The notes under the pieces: model-generated | What the model was told of the DNA's origin: nothing | The model's input: the letters and a program-made list of their open reading frames with translations, nothing else | Databases searched by the model: none | From: an uncultured Lachnospiraceae bacterium | GTDB lineage: Bacteria; Bacillota; Clostridia; Lachnospirales; Lachnospiraceae | Direction: 5' to 3' | DNA length: 34,782 bases | NCBI GenBank assembly: GCA_900315495.1 | Contig: OMZJ01000053.1 | Span: forward strand, 1-34,782 | Program-made: the position numbers and the translations under genes | Shown: in pieces, positions 1 through 7,637 of the stretch | How the letters are laid out: each line of letters opens with the position of its first letter | Numbering within the stretch: position 1 is the stretch's first letter

Positions 1-51
1 CAGACGCTCAGGTCCGGCAGAATGGGAACACAAGGGGAGACAGTCTGATCC

Positions 52-61
52 GGGGGGGGGG
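52..61. repeat. G10 homopolymer tract
   Basis: Ten consecutive G residues followed by AAAAA lie about 80 bases upstream of the predicted -35 of the first gene. A mononucleotide run of this length can slip during replication and can also be a sequencing or assembly error. No gene is seen in bases 1-138 and the tract lies outside any coding frame I would accept. Confidence 0.8.
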
Positions 62-129
62 AAAAACGAGAAATCCGGGAAAGCATGGCATTTTCCCCTG
101 AAAGAACGTCAGATCTGGATTTCGATTTG

Positions 130-154
130 TCGAAAATATTGAATTTTTCGAAAA
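130..154. promoter_or_regulatory. Palindromic TCGAAAA operator candidate
   Basis: TCGAAAA at 130-136 and TTTTCGA at 145-151 form a perfect 7-bp inverted repeat with an 8-base spacer. The right arm is also the core of a perfect 10-bp palindrome, TTTTCGAAAA (145-154). The element overlaps the predicted -35 and fills most of the spacer of the promoter of the SDR gene, a typical repressor position. A CG-centred palindrome is characteristic of LacI-family operators. The same 8-base core (TTTCGAAA) recurs in front of the sugar-binding-protein gene near 18.9 kb. Confidence 0.5.
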
Positions 155-166
155 TTGTGGTACGAT
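139..166 (+). promoter_or_regulatory. Predicted promoter of SDR gene
   Basis: A -35 box TTGAAT (139-144) and a -10 box TACGAT (161-166) are separated by 16 bases. The predicted transcription start is about 100 bases upstream of the SDR start codon. Both boxes are embedded in TCGAAAA repeats. Confidence 0.5.
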
Positions 167-275
167 ATTCCCGGGACGTTTTGCCTGTCAAAACGATCCG
201 GGCGTGACTGCATGCGGACCGCTGGATTTTCTCCGATCCGCCGCGCGCCCATCATCGAAACAAAGGAGAAGAACT

Positions 276-1061
276 ATGTTTGATTACAAGGGAAAAGTCG
301 TCGCAGTGACGGGAGCTTCTTCCGGACTTGGAAAACAGGTGGCGGAAGGTTATGCTGCAGCCGGTGCAGATCTGGCGATTCTTGCGAGAAGAATGAGCCG
401 TCTTGAGGCGAGTGCAAAGGAATGGTCGGAGAAGTACGGCGTCAAGGTCGTTCCGATCGAGTGCGACGTGACGGACGAGGCAGCGACGGATGCGGCTTTT
501 GCAAAGATTGATCAGGAATTCGGCCATCTGGAGGTTCTGTTCAATTCCGCAGGCGGTGAGAGAGGAACCGGCACACCGCTTCCGGATTTCAAGAAGGAAG
601 ACTGGGAGTTCACCATGAACCTGGACCTGACTTCCATCTTCACGATGAACAAGAAGGCTGCCAAGTACATGGAGGGCAGAATTGCGGCCGGGAAGCAGAC
701 CTACGGCCGGATCATCAATGTTGCTTCCATCTACGGACTGGTCGGCAACACCGCTATCCCGACGATCGCTTACCACGCATCCAAGGGTGCTGTTGTGAAT
801 TTCACCCGTGCAGCGGCGGCAGAGCTTGCGCCGAAGGGCATCACGGTCAACGCGATCTGCCCGGGATATTTCTACACCGAGCTGACGACGGAGACCCTGA
901 ATACCGCATATTTCCAGGAATTTGCCAAGAGAACCGTCCCGATGCAGAGATACGGCCATGAGGGTGAGCTCAATTCCGCAGCCATCTTCCTCGGCGCAGA
1001 GGAGTCCAGCTACGTGACCGGCCAGGCACTTGCGGTTGACGGTGGGTACACCTGCGTATAA
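276..1061 (+). CDS. SDR-family NAD(P)-dependent oxidoreductase
   Basis: A 261-residue classical short-chain dehydrogenase/reductase of full family length. The Rossmann glycine motif TGASSGLG is at residues 12-19. The structural NAG-type motif reads NSAG at 90-93. The catalytic triad is Ser151, Tyr166 and Lys170 in YHASK. The C-terminal SYVTGQALAVDGGY (245-258) is typical of the family. The ATG at 276 is chosen because AAAGGAG lies at 264-268 with good spacing; an upstream in-frame ATG at 204 would add an unlikely basic tail. The closest functional groups by look are sugar-acid or polyol dehydrogenases (for example gluconate 5-dehydrogenase), but the substrate cannot be fixed from sequence. 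A 2-hydroxyacid dehydrogenase gene follows, so the pair may act on related hydroxy or oxo acids (inference). Confidence 0.92.
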   Translation: MFDYKGKVVAVTGASSGLGKQVAEGYAAAGADLAILARRMSRLEASAKEWSEKYGVKVVPIECDVTDEAATDAAFAKIDQEFGHLEVLFNSAGGERGTGTPLPDFKKEDWEFTMNLDLTSIFTMNKKAAKYMEGRIAAGKQTYGRIINVASIYGLVGNTAIPTIAYHASKGAVVNFTRAAAAELAPKGITVNAICPGYFYTELTTETLNTAYFQEFAKRTVPMQRYGHEGELNSAAIFLGAEESSYVTGQALAVDGGYTCV

Positions 1062-1141
1062 ATCAGAATACGAAACTTTCGGCCAGTCCGGGCGGAATCG
1101 GTAGGGAGATCATTCCCGGGTGAGGCAGCAGACTGTAAGAG

Positions 1142-1187
1142 AAGGATCCGGGTCCGGTGCAGAGAGCACCGGCCTCCGGATCCTTTT
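1142..1187 (+). terminator. Strong hairpin with T tail between SDR and D-LDH genes
   Basis: A 10-bp outer stem (AAGGATCCGG 1142-1151 with CCGGATCCTT 1176-1185) encloses a 7-bp inner stem (CCGGTGC 1154-1160 with GCACCGG 1166-1172) and an AGAGA loop; TTTT (1184-1187) follows. It looks like an intrinsic terminator, yet its T tail ends only 25 bases before the next start codon. The second gene must therefore be reached by read-through, or the hairpin acts as an attenuator or processing site. Confidence 0.65.
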
Positions 1188-1212
1188 GGACCAGAAAGAG
1201 GAAGAGAAGGAA

Positions 1213-2199
1213 ATGAAAATCTTTTTTTATGCGATGCGGGAGTATGATGAAGTGCCTTTTGCAGAGCAGTATGCCAGGGAAATGGGCATCGACTTCGGCT
1301 GGACGTCACAGTATCCGGTGCTGGAGAACATTCAGCTGGCGGAAGGCGCCGATGCCGTCTCGATGACTCCCTGCGACATGTCCGCGCCGATGGTCGACGC
1401 GTTTCACGCCATCGGTGTGAAATACATCCTCTGCCGCTCGATCGGCTACGACCATGTGGATCTGGAGCGGGCAAAGTCATACGGCATGCGGGTATCCAAT
1501 GTCTCTTATCCGCCTTCTGGGGTGGCCAACTATGCGATCATGCTGATGATGATGCTCCAGCGCAAGATCGTTCCCATTCTGCGGCGGGCAGATCTGCAGG
1601 ATTACAGTCTGAAGGGAAAGATCGGCGACGACCTGTCTTTTTCCACCGTCGGTGTGATCGGCACCGGCCGGATCGGGACGACCGTCATCGAACATCTGTC
1701 AGGCTTCGGATGCCGGATATTGTGCTATGATCCTTACAAAAATCCGACCGCGGCGAAATACGCGCAGTATGTGCCGCTGGAGGAGTTGTACCGGAATGCG
1801 GATGTGATTACCCTGCATACAAATGCGACAGAAGAGAATTACCACCTTCTGAACGCCGCGGCATTTCAGCAGATGAAGGACGGCGTCCTGATCGTCAACA
1901 CTGCCCGAGGAAAACTGATCGACACCGATGCCCTGGTGGATGCGCTGGAATCCGGAAAGGTCGGCGGCGCCGCGCTGGATGTGCTGGAGAAGGAGGACGG
2001 GCTGTATTACTACAACCGCATCGGCGATGTCATCGCCAACCGGGACATGGCACTTCTGCGCTCTTTCCCGAACGTCCTGATGTGCCCGCACACGGCCTTC
2101 TACACAAAGCAGGCCGTCGGCAACATGATCCGCGGAAACTTCGAGGCGGCGGAGGCCTTCGAAAAGGGAGAGCCCACGGAGCATGAGGTGCACGCCTGA
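1213..2199 (+). CDS. D-2-hydroxyacid dehydrogenase (D-lactate dehydrogenase type)
   Basis: A 328-residue member of the D-isomer 2-hydroxyacid dehydrogenase family, which reduces 2-oxo acids such as pyruvate with NADH in the cytoplasm. The NAD motif GTGRIG is at 150-155. The catalytic residues are Arg232 (NTARGK), Glu261 (LEKEDG) and His293 (CPHTAFYT). They sit at a constant offset of three from those of Lactobacillus D-LDH (235, 264, 296). The PHTAFYT and LDVLE...G..YY patterns place it in the D-LDH/VanH branch rather than among phosphoglycerate dehydrogenases. The ATG at 1213 is preferred because the mature fold starts there (MKIFFYAMRE) and a purine-rich AGAAGG precedes it. There are no vanA/vanX neighbours, so a fermentative or oxo-acid role is more likely than glycopeptide resistance. 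Confidence 0.88.
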   Translation: MKIFFYAMREYDEVPFAEQYAREMGIDFGWTSQYPVLENIQLAEGADAVSMTPCDMSAPMVDAFHAIGVKYILCRSIGYDHVDLERAKSYGMRVSNVSYPPSGVANYAIMLMMMLQRKIVPILRRADLQDYSLKGKIGDDLSFSTVGVIGTGRIGTTVIEHLSGFGCRILCYDPYKNPTAAKYAQYVPLEELYRNADVITLHTNATEENYHLLNAAAFQQMKDGVLIVNTARGKLIDTDALVDALESGKVGGAALDVLEKEDGLYYYNRIGDVIANRDMALLRSFPNVLMCPHTAFYTKQAVGNMIRGNFEAAEAFEKGEPTEHEVHA

Positions 2200-2290
2200 G
2201 GAGAAAACCCGGGATTCCCGCACGTAGCGTGGAGAGCCGTACGCACGCATCGTGAGATCACATGACAGGCGGCACTGAAACGATTATAAA

Positions 2291-2340
2291 ATAGAGGGGG
2301 CGCGCCCGGGAATTTCCGGGTGCGTCCCCAACTGTTTCTT
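2291..2340. terminator. Terminator between convergent genes
   Basis: A GC-rich stem-loop runs from GGGG near 2296 to CCCC at 2326-2329, with CCCGG/CCGGG around a small loop near 2311. Plus-strand RNA has a weak T-rich tail (GTTTCTTT). Minus-strand RNA runs into CTCTATTTTATAA. It may serve both the rightward dehydrogenase gene and the leftward exporter operon, whose last stop codon is at 2461. The rest of 2200-2460 shows no gene. Confidence 0.55.
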
Positions 2341-2460
2341 TCCAGATGATTCGTCCCCTTCCAGCCGTCCGTTCAGGATGACTGTTGACGGTCCGGCACG
2401 AATGATTTGCTGCCGATTTTTTCAGCAGATTGCTGTCCCAGATCATTCGCCGCTGAAAGA

Positions 2461-4275
2461 TTACTTCAGGAAATCATACTGCGATTCGTAGAGCTTGCGG
2501 TACAGACCGTCGGGCTTCTGCATCAGATCCTCGTGGCTTCCCATCTCCTCGATCTGGCCATGGTCCACGTACAGGATGCAGTCGGCGTTCCGAATCGTGG
2601 AGAGACGGTGGGCGATGATGATGGAGGTTCTGCCCTTGAGCATCTGCGCGAGTCCCTTCTGCAGAAGGATCTCCGTCTCAGTGTCAATCGCGGCGGTAGC
2701 CTCGTCGAGGATGAGAATCTTCGGATCCGCCAGGACCGCCCGGGCGAAGGAGATCAGCTGGCGCTGTCCCGCGGAAAGGCGGGAGCCGCGCTCATTGACT
2801 TCCGTCTGGTAGCCGTTCTCCAGCTGCATGATGAAATCGTGCGCGCAGACCGTCTTCGCCGCCCGGATCACATCCTCGTCGGTGGCGGTCTTGTTGCCGT
2901 AGCGGATGTTGTCCATGATGGTCCCGGAGAAGATGAAGCTATCCTGCATCATCACGCCCATCTGGGTGCGGAGAGAGCGGATGGTCACATCCTCGATATT
3001 GATGCCGTCTACCAGGATCTCGCCGGAATTGACGTTGTAGAAGCGGCTGATCAGGTTGACGATGGTGCTCTTTCCGGCGCCGGTCGGCCCGACAATGGCA
3101 AAGCTCTGGCCGGCCTTGATGGAGAAGCTGACGCCGTGCAGAATCTCGATGCCGTCATCGTAGGCAAAATGCACGTCCTTGAACGTGATGTCGCCGTGGA
3201 TCGGCGGCATGATGCCCGCGCCCTCCTTGTCCTTGACGGACACCGGGGCGTCGATTGTCTCGAAGATGCGCTCCAGATAGGAGATGGCTGTCAGCAGCGA
3301 GTTGTAGAAGTTGGCCAGCGTCATGACCGGCTGCCAGAACCGCGCGACGTATCCGGTGAACGCAGTGAGCAGGCCGACTGTGATGACGACATTGCCCCGG
3401 GCGAGCCAGCCGATGCCGAGCACGTAGATGACGGCCGTGGTGATCGAGTTGATGTTGTCGATCAGCGGGCGGAGGATAAAGTTGTACTTCACCGCGTTCA
3501 TCCACGCCGTGCGCGCCTGCCCGTTGAGGTTGTTGAAGAAGCCGGTGTTGTAGTCTTCACGCACGAACGACTGCGTGACGCGGATGCCGTTGACGCTCTC
3601 GGCGATGTAGGCGTTCAGATTGGACTGCTTGTTGGACTGGATCTGCCAGGCCCGGTGCTGCCGCTTCTTGATGAAGAGAATGACGAAGACGAGCACAGGC
3701 ATGCCGCAGAGCACAATCAGCGTGAAGCGGACGTTCAGGTAGAACATGAACACCAGGATGAAGATCATCGAGATGCAGTCTGTGATCGTGTTGACAATAC
3801 CGTTGGACAGAAGATCCGAGAGGTTGTTCACATAGTTGACCACCCGCACCTGAATCTTTCCGTGGGGCTTGTCGTCAAAGTACGAGAACGGCAGCTCCTG
3901 CAGGTGCACGAAGAGGTCCCGGCGCAGGTTGTAGATCACGCCCTGGCCGACTTCCGAAGTCAGCTTGATCTTGAATCGGGTGATCACCGCGGAAACCAGG
4001 GAGATGGCAAAGGTCAGGCCGGCGCATCCCATAATCCGGCGGATGGCTGCATCCGGGGAGATGGTGTGGTCGAAATTTGCGGCCTGGATGGTGTCCATCA
4101 CCTCTTTCATGAGAAGCGGGATGATCATCGACAGCAGGCTGTAGATGCTCATGATGGCGATGGCGGTGATCAGCTTGCCCTTGAACGGGCCGACATATTT
4201 TAAAAGCCTTGCCAGCTGTCTGGCGTCAAAGCTCTGCTCAAGATCCTCATCTTCCTCAATTTTGTTCCGGGCCAT
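2461..4275 (-). CDS. ABC exporter half-transporter, consensus-ATPase subunit
   Basis: A 604-residue membrane/ATPase fusion: a six-helix type IV exporter domain (about residues 30-335) and a nucleotide-binding domain (about 360-600). Walker A is GPTGAGKST (396-404). The signature is LSAGQ (500-504), with Ala in place of the usual Gly. Walker B ends in the catalytic Glu525 (LILDEATAAID), and the H-loop is His556 (IIAHR). The intact Glu and His, with an altered signature, match the active-partner type of heterodimeric exporters such as TM288 or BmrD. Start ATG at 4275 has a near-perfect AAGGAGGT just upstream and begins 3 bases after the partner gene's stop, so the two are translated together. 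The cargo (drug, lipid or peptide) cannot be told from sequence. Confidence 0.93.
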   Translation of the reverse strand: MARNKIEEDEDLEQSFDARQLARLLKYVGPFKGKLITAIAIMSIYSLLSMIIPLLMKEVMDTIQAANFDHTISPDAAIRRIMGCAGLTFAISLVSAVITRFKIKLTSEVGQGVIYNLRRDLFVHLQELPFSYFDDKPHGKIQVRVVNYVNNLSDLLSNGIVNTITDCISMIFILVFMFYLNVRFTLIVLCGMPVLVFVILFIKKRQHRAWQIQSNKQSNLNAYIAESVNGIRVTQSFVREDYNTGFFNNLNGQARTAWMNAVKYNFILRPLIDNINSITTAVIYVLGIGWLARGNVVITVGLLTAFTGYVARFWQPVMTLANFYNSLLTAISYLERIFETIDAPVSVKDKEGAGIMPPIHGDITFKDVHFAYDDGIEILHGVSFSIKAGQSFAIVGPTGAGKSTIVNLISRFYNVNSGEILVDGINIEDVTIRSLRTQMGVMMQDSFIFSGTIMDNIRYGNKTATDEDVIRAAKTVCAHDFIMQLENGYQTEVNERGSRLSAGQRQLISFARAVLADPKILILDEATAAIDTETEILLQKGLAQMLKGRTSIIIAHRLSTIRNADCILYVDHGQIEEMGSHEDLMQKPDGLYRKLYESQYDFLK

Positions 4276-4278
4276 GGC

Positions 4279-6120
4279 TTACCTCCTTCCTGCCTTGTCG
4301 ACTGCCGCTTCGCCGCTGCTTCTGCCGGGCTGCTTTCCGGCCGGGAGACCGACGCTCCCCAGCTGATGCAGATAGACGGTCCGGTAGTAGCCGTCCTTTT
4401 CCACCAGCTCGTCGTGAGTCCCCATCTCGGAAATCTTTCCGTTTTCCACGACCAGAATCAGGTCCGCATCCCGGAGCGAGGAGATGCGCTGGGCGATGAT
4501 GAACACGGTTTCCTTCTTCAGATGCTTCAGCTCGTGCTGGATGTAAGACTCTGTCTCCATGTCGACGGCGGAGGTCGTGTCGTCCAGAATGATGATGGAC
4601 GGCTCCTTCAGGATGGCGCGCGCCAGCGCGATTCTCTGTTTCTGTCCGCCGGACAGGCCGATGCCGCGCTCGCCGACGACGGTGTCATATCCGTCCGGCA
4701 TCGCGCGGATAAATCCGTCGGCATCCGCAATTTTTGCCGCCCAGACCACCTTCTCGAAGGGACAGTCCGGATCTCCGTAGGCAATGTTGCCCTCAATGGT
4801 GTCGGAGAACAGGAATACATCCTGCATCGCCAGGCCGATGCCGCTTCGCAGGGTGTGGAGCTCCATGTCGCGCACATCCACACCGTCCACCAGAACCGCG
4901 CCGTCCGTGACGTCGAAGAACCGGCAGATCAGGTTCATGATGGTCGACTTGCCCGATCCGGTCGCGCCGAGAATGCCGACCGTCTGCCCGGGCTGCACAT
5001 GGAATGACACGTGGTCCAGGATCGGCTCGCCGTCCGCCCGGTAGGACACGTCGCGGAACTCCACCTCGCCGCGCAGGCTGTTCTTTTTCTTCGGATACTG
5101 CGGTGTCTGGATCGCCGGCTTCTCCGAGACGGTCGCGTAGATTTTGACCACCGAGGTGGTGAATCGCTGGTAGTCATTGATCAGCCAGCCGAACATGCGC
5201 AGGGGCTGGTTGAGCATCCACAGATAGCTGTTGATCATGACCAGGTTGCCGAGGGTCATCTGCCCGTGAATGCACATGACGCCGCCGACCGCCATCAGGA
5301 TGACGGTCAGAAGCGAGGAGAGCACTTCGAAGATCGGGATGAAATTGGTCCAGATCTTTGCCGCGCTCAGTTCTGCGTCCCGGTACTGCGCGTTCTCCCG
5401 GTCAAATTTCTCGATCTCGTAGTCTTCCTTGGCAAACGCGCGCACGACGCGGTTTCCGCTGATGTTTTCCTGCGCCAGGGCGTTCAGCGAGGAAAAGCAG
5501 TCCCGGATGTGCATGAAGCGGGGCCGCAGCTCCTTCGCCTGCTTCAGCGAGAGGAAGGCCGTGATCGGGAGCACGGTGATCATGGCAAACCCGATGCGCC
5601 AGTCGACGGAAAAGATCATGACCAGCGCAATGACAAACAGCAGAACGTTTTCGTAGATGTTGTAGATGACAAAGGCGACAAAATGGCGGATCGCCATCAT
5701 ATCGCCGGTCTGCCGGCTCATCAGGTCGCCGGTGCGGTTGCGGTTGTAGAAGGCGAAATCCTTCTGGAGCAGGCTGCGGTACACGCCGTCCCGCATATCG
5801 TACAGCGTATCCTGCGAGCAGGTCTCAAACATCCACAGATATCCGAACCGCACGACTGAATTCAGGAGCGTCACGGCGCACATGATGATCAGTGCCCGCG
5901 GCAGAAGGTGAATGCGGCTGCTGATGCCCCTGCCGTCGCCGATGATGTCGTCGACGATGTAGCCGGTGATCTTCGGGTTCACGATGAAGAGAACCGACGT
6001 CACCGTACAGAGAAGCAGGCCTACAGCGATTTTCCATCGGTACTTCTTCAGGTACCCGTAGAACCAGCGCATAGCTGCCTTCCACTGCGCTTTCTCATTT
6101 TCCTGCATGCGAAAATACAT
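4279..6120 (-). CDS. ABC exporter half-transporter, degenerate-site subunit
   Basis: A 613-residue exporter half with six membrane helices (about 30-320) and a nucleotide-binding domain (about 350-585). Walker A is GATGSGKST (385-393) and the signature is a canonical LSGGQ (489-493). The catalytic Glu after Walker B is Asp514 (ILDDTTSAVD), and the H-loop His is replaced by Gln544 (IIAQR). These two substitutions mark the degenerate subunit of TM287/TM288- and BmrC/BmrD-like heterodimers. It pairs with the downstream subunit, whose LSAGQ signature would complete the degenerate site. The ATG at 6120 is chosen because AAGGGG sits 8 bases upstream; the frame stays open for another 1.3 kb only as an antisense shadow of the AraC gene. 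It is the first gene of a leftward operon. Confidence 0.92.
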   Translation of the reverse strand: MYFRMQENEKAQWKAAMRWFYGYLKKYRWKIAVGLLLCTVTSVLFIVNPKITGYIVDDIIGDGRGISSRIHLLPRALIIMCAVTLLNSVVRFGYLWMFETCSQDTLYDMRDGVYRSLLQKDFAFYNRNRTGDLMSRQTGDMMAIRHFVAFVIYNIYENVLLFVIALVMIFSVDWRIGFAMITVLPITAFLSLKQAKELRPRFMHIRDCFSSLNALAQENISGNRVVRAFAKEDYEIEKFDRENAQYRDAELSAAKIWTNFIPIFEVLSSLLTVILMAVGGVMCIHGQMTLGNLVMINSYLWMLNQPLRMFGWLINDYQRFTTSVVKIYATVSEKPAIQTPQYPKKKNSLRGEVEFRDVSYRADGEPILDHVSFHVQPGQTVGILGATGSGKSTIMNLICRFFDVTDGAVLVDGVDVRDMELHTLRSGIGLAMQDVFLFSDTIEGNIAYGDPDCPFEKVVWAAKIADADGFIRAMPDGYDTVVGERGIGLSGGQKQRIALARAILKEPSIIILDDTTSAVDMETESYIQHELKHLKKETVFIIAQRISSLRDADLILVVENGKISEMGTHDELVEKDGYYRTVYLHQLGSVGLPAGKQPGRSSGEAAVDKAGRR

Positions 6121-6329
6121 TCGATGCACCCCTTTCCGCTGCTCCCGGACAAATTTTCGTGCCGCGCCGCTGCTGCAGCTTCCCGCCGCGGCGCCTGTGA
6201 CCGCCGAAAAAACAATGTTCTGCCGCAGTGCCTGTGTGATGTATTCTGCGGTGCGGCAGAATTTCCGGCGATTCCTGTTCCAGTATAAGTCCATGGCAGA
6301 GAAGTGGAATGACTTAATCTGCTGACTCA

Positions 6330-6358
6330 TTGACTTTTTCTGCTTTTTCCCACATGAT
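6330..6358 (+). promoter_or_regulatory. Predicted promoter of AraC-family gene
   Basis: TTGACT (6330-6335) and CATGAT (6353-6358) are spaced by 17 bases, about 60 bases before the GTG start. Three TGACT copies (starting at 6310, 6323 and 6331) cluster at the -35 and could be regulator contacts. The region 6121-6417 is the divergent control region between the exporter operon and this gene. A minus-strand -10 candidate (TATACT near 6285) has no good -35 partner. Confidence 0.45.
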
Positions 6359-6417
6359 AGGAAACACATGGAATACAGTGCAGCGGCCGGAAAACGCGGC
6401 CGGAAGGGGGAGAGCCA

Positions 6418-7353
6418 GTGTTTCAAGTGACTGCAGTCGGGTATAACTTTGTACACCGCGGCGGGTGGGAGATCAGCCGCCCGAACGGATTCCGGCATTA
6501 TCTTCTGATTCACATCCGAAATCCATTTTATTATGAAGAGTTCGGCACAGGGAATCGGAATCCCGTACGCGGCGGGGCGGACCCCCGGGGTGGCGGAGGC
6601 CGGACGGCGCCGGAAATATACGCATCTGCGCCGGGACAATCGGATGCGAACGAGCCGGAATCTGTCATCCGGTTCTGCCCACACCCAGCATATCTGCTCT
6701 TTCGGCCAGCGGATCCGGAACATTTCTTCCGGAAGGGAACGCTCTATGCGGACGACTGGGTACACTTTGACGATGCGGACGGAAGCGGCAGGGAGATGAT
6801 CCGGTCCCTGTCCCTTCCCTATGCGGAGCCGGTGATTCTGTCGGACATCTCCGAGATTGCCGCGCTGCACCAGATTCTGGATGGGGAGAACCTGCGCCGC
6901 GGACCGTACCGCGAGGAAATCTCCGACCGGATTTTGCAGGCGATGCTTCTGAAAATCAATTCTCAGTGGGAACTGCAGCGGCAGAAGACGCCGAAGGCCG
7001 CCGGCCCCAATCCGGCGGTGGAGGCCTGCCGGCGGCAGTTCAATCAGATCCGCTCCGAAATCTATCAGGGGAACGCCGCCGCCCGCGTGCAGAGTGTGGA
7101 AGCTCTGGCGGAGCGGGCGAACATGAGTACTTCCTATTTCCAGCACATCTACAAGGCGCTGTTCGGCGTGCCGGTGACGAAGGACCTGATCCAGGCGCGC
7201 ATCCGGTACGCACGGTTTCTGCTGGAAAATCAGAGCCTGACGATCTCCGATGTGGCGGAAGCCTGCGGGTATGCCTCCAAAGAGCACTTCAACCGGCAGT
7301 TTCGAAGCGTCAGCGGCTGCTCCCCGACGGAGTACCAGAAAAAAATCCACTGA
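6418..7353 (+). CDS. AraC-family transcriptional regulator
   Basis: A 311-residue regulator. The N-terminal part (about 1-110) looks like the cupin-type sensor of AraC proteins. The C-terminal ~100 residues form the double helix-turn-helix: ALAERANMSTSYFQHIYKAL is the first HTH, and ISDVAEACGYASKEHFNRQF followed by GCSPTEYQKK is the second, the classic AraC signature. The GTG start at 6418 is supported by GGAAGGGGGAGA immediately upstream. It is transcribed divergently from the ABC exporter operon, so it is the likely local regulator of it (inference); the ligand is unknown. A stem-loop, CTGACG/CGTCAG (7350-7364), overlaps the stop codon. Confidence 0.9.
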   Translation: MFQVTAVGYNFVHRGGWEISRPNGFRHYLLIHIRNPFYYEEFGTGNRNPVRGGADPRGGGGRTAPEIYASAPGQSDANEPESVIRFCPHPAYLLFRPADPEHFFRKGTLYADDWVHFDDADGSGREMIRSLSLPYAEPVILSDISEIAALHQILDGENLRRGPYREEISDRILQAMLLKINSQWELQRQKTPKAAGPNPAVEACRRQFNQIRSEIYQGNAAARVQSVEALAERANMSTSYFQHIYKALFGVPVTKDLIQARIRYARFLLENQSLTISDVAEACGYASKEHFNRQFRSVSGCSPTEYQKKIH

Positions 7354-7376
7354 CGTTCCGTCAGAGAATGTATTCC

Positions 7377-7395
7377 GGAAGTGACATTCACTTCC
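7377..7395. other. Small perfect stem-loop after AraC gene
   Basis: GGAAGTG (7377-7383) and CACTTCC (7389-7395) pair perfectly around ACATT. There is no T tail, so it is not a convincing intrinsic terminator. It may stabilise the 3' end of the AraC transcript. Confidence 0.4.
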
Positions 7396-7551
7396 TGCCG
7401 GGTCATTTCCCCGGGGAGAGAAACTGTGGGACTCAGTCCAGTCTGATTCACTGCAGAGATATTCTGTCAGAGTTGCTTCACATGGTATTGTCATCGGTCA
7501 GAACTGTCGCCCGCAGAAGGCAAAAACGATAGGCGGGGCCGCCGGATTTTC

Positions 7552-7579
7552 TTGACAGATCTGACGGTGCTGTGATAGA
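7552..7579 (+). promoter_or_regulatory. Predicted promoter of peptide-binding-protein gene
   Basis: A perfect -35 TTGACA (7552-7557) is followed after 16 bases by GATAGA (7574-7579), with an upstream TG at 7571-7572. The transcription start would be near 7586, directly before the inverted repeat at 7590-7622. Confidence 0.55.
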
Positions 7580-7589
7580 CTTCAACTAA

Positions 7590-7622
7590 ATTACCTCAAT
7601 ATCTACTAATTATGTAGGTAAT
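7590..7622 (+). promoter_or_regulatory. Inverted repeat at the transcript start of the peptide-binding-protein gene
   Basis: ATTACC (7590-7595) pairs with GGTAAT (7617-7622), and CTAC (7603-7606) pairs with GTAG (7614-7617). The repeat lies between the promoter and the ribosome binding site. It could be an operator at the transcription start or an RNA hairpin that limits access to the Shine-Dalgarno sequence immediately after it. Confidence 0.45.
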
Positions 7623-7637
7623 GAAAGGAGAACTGCG

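Noticed and set aside
1213..2199. VanH-type glycopeptide-resistance dehydrogenase
   Set aside because: The motifs fit the D-LDH/VanH branch, but no ligase, dipeptidase or VanR/S genes lie alongside, so resistance is not supported.
2407..4203. Long open frame of 598 codons on the plus strand opposite the exporter gene
   Set aside because: It is an antisense shadow created by GC-rich codon use; the sequence has no recognisable domain, and the minus-strand gene has all ABC motifs.
6121..7494. Upstream extension of the exporter frame across the AraC gene
   Set aside because: The frame stays open only as antisense of the AraC gene. A clear ribosome site at the 6120 start and the family length exclude the extension.
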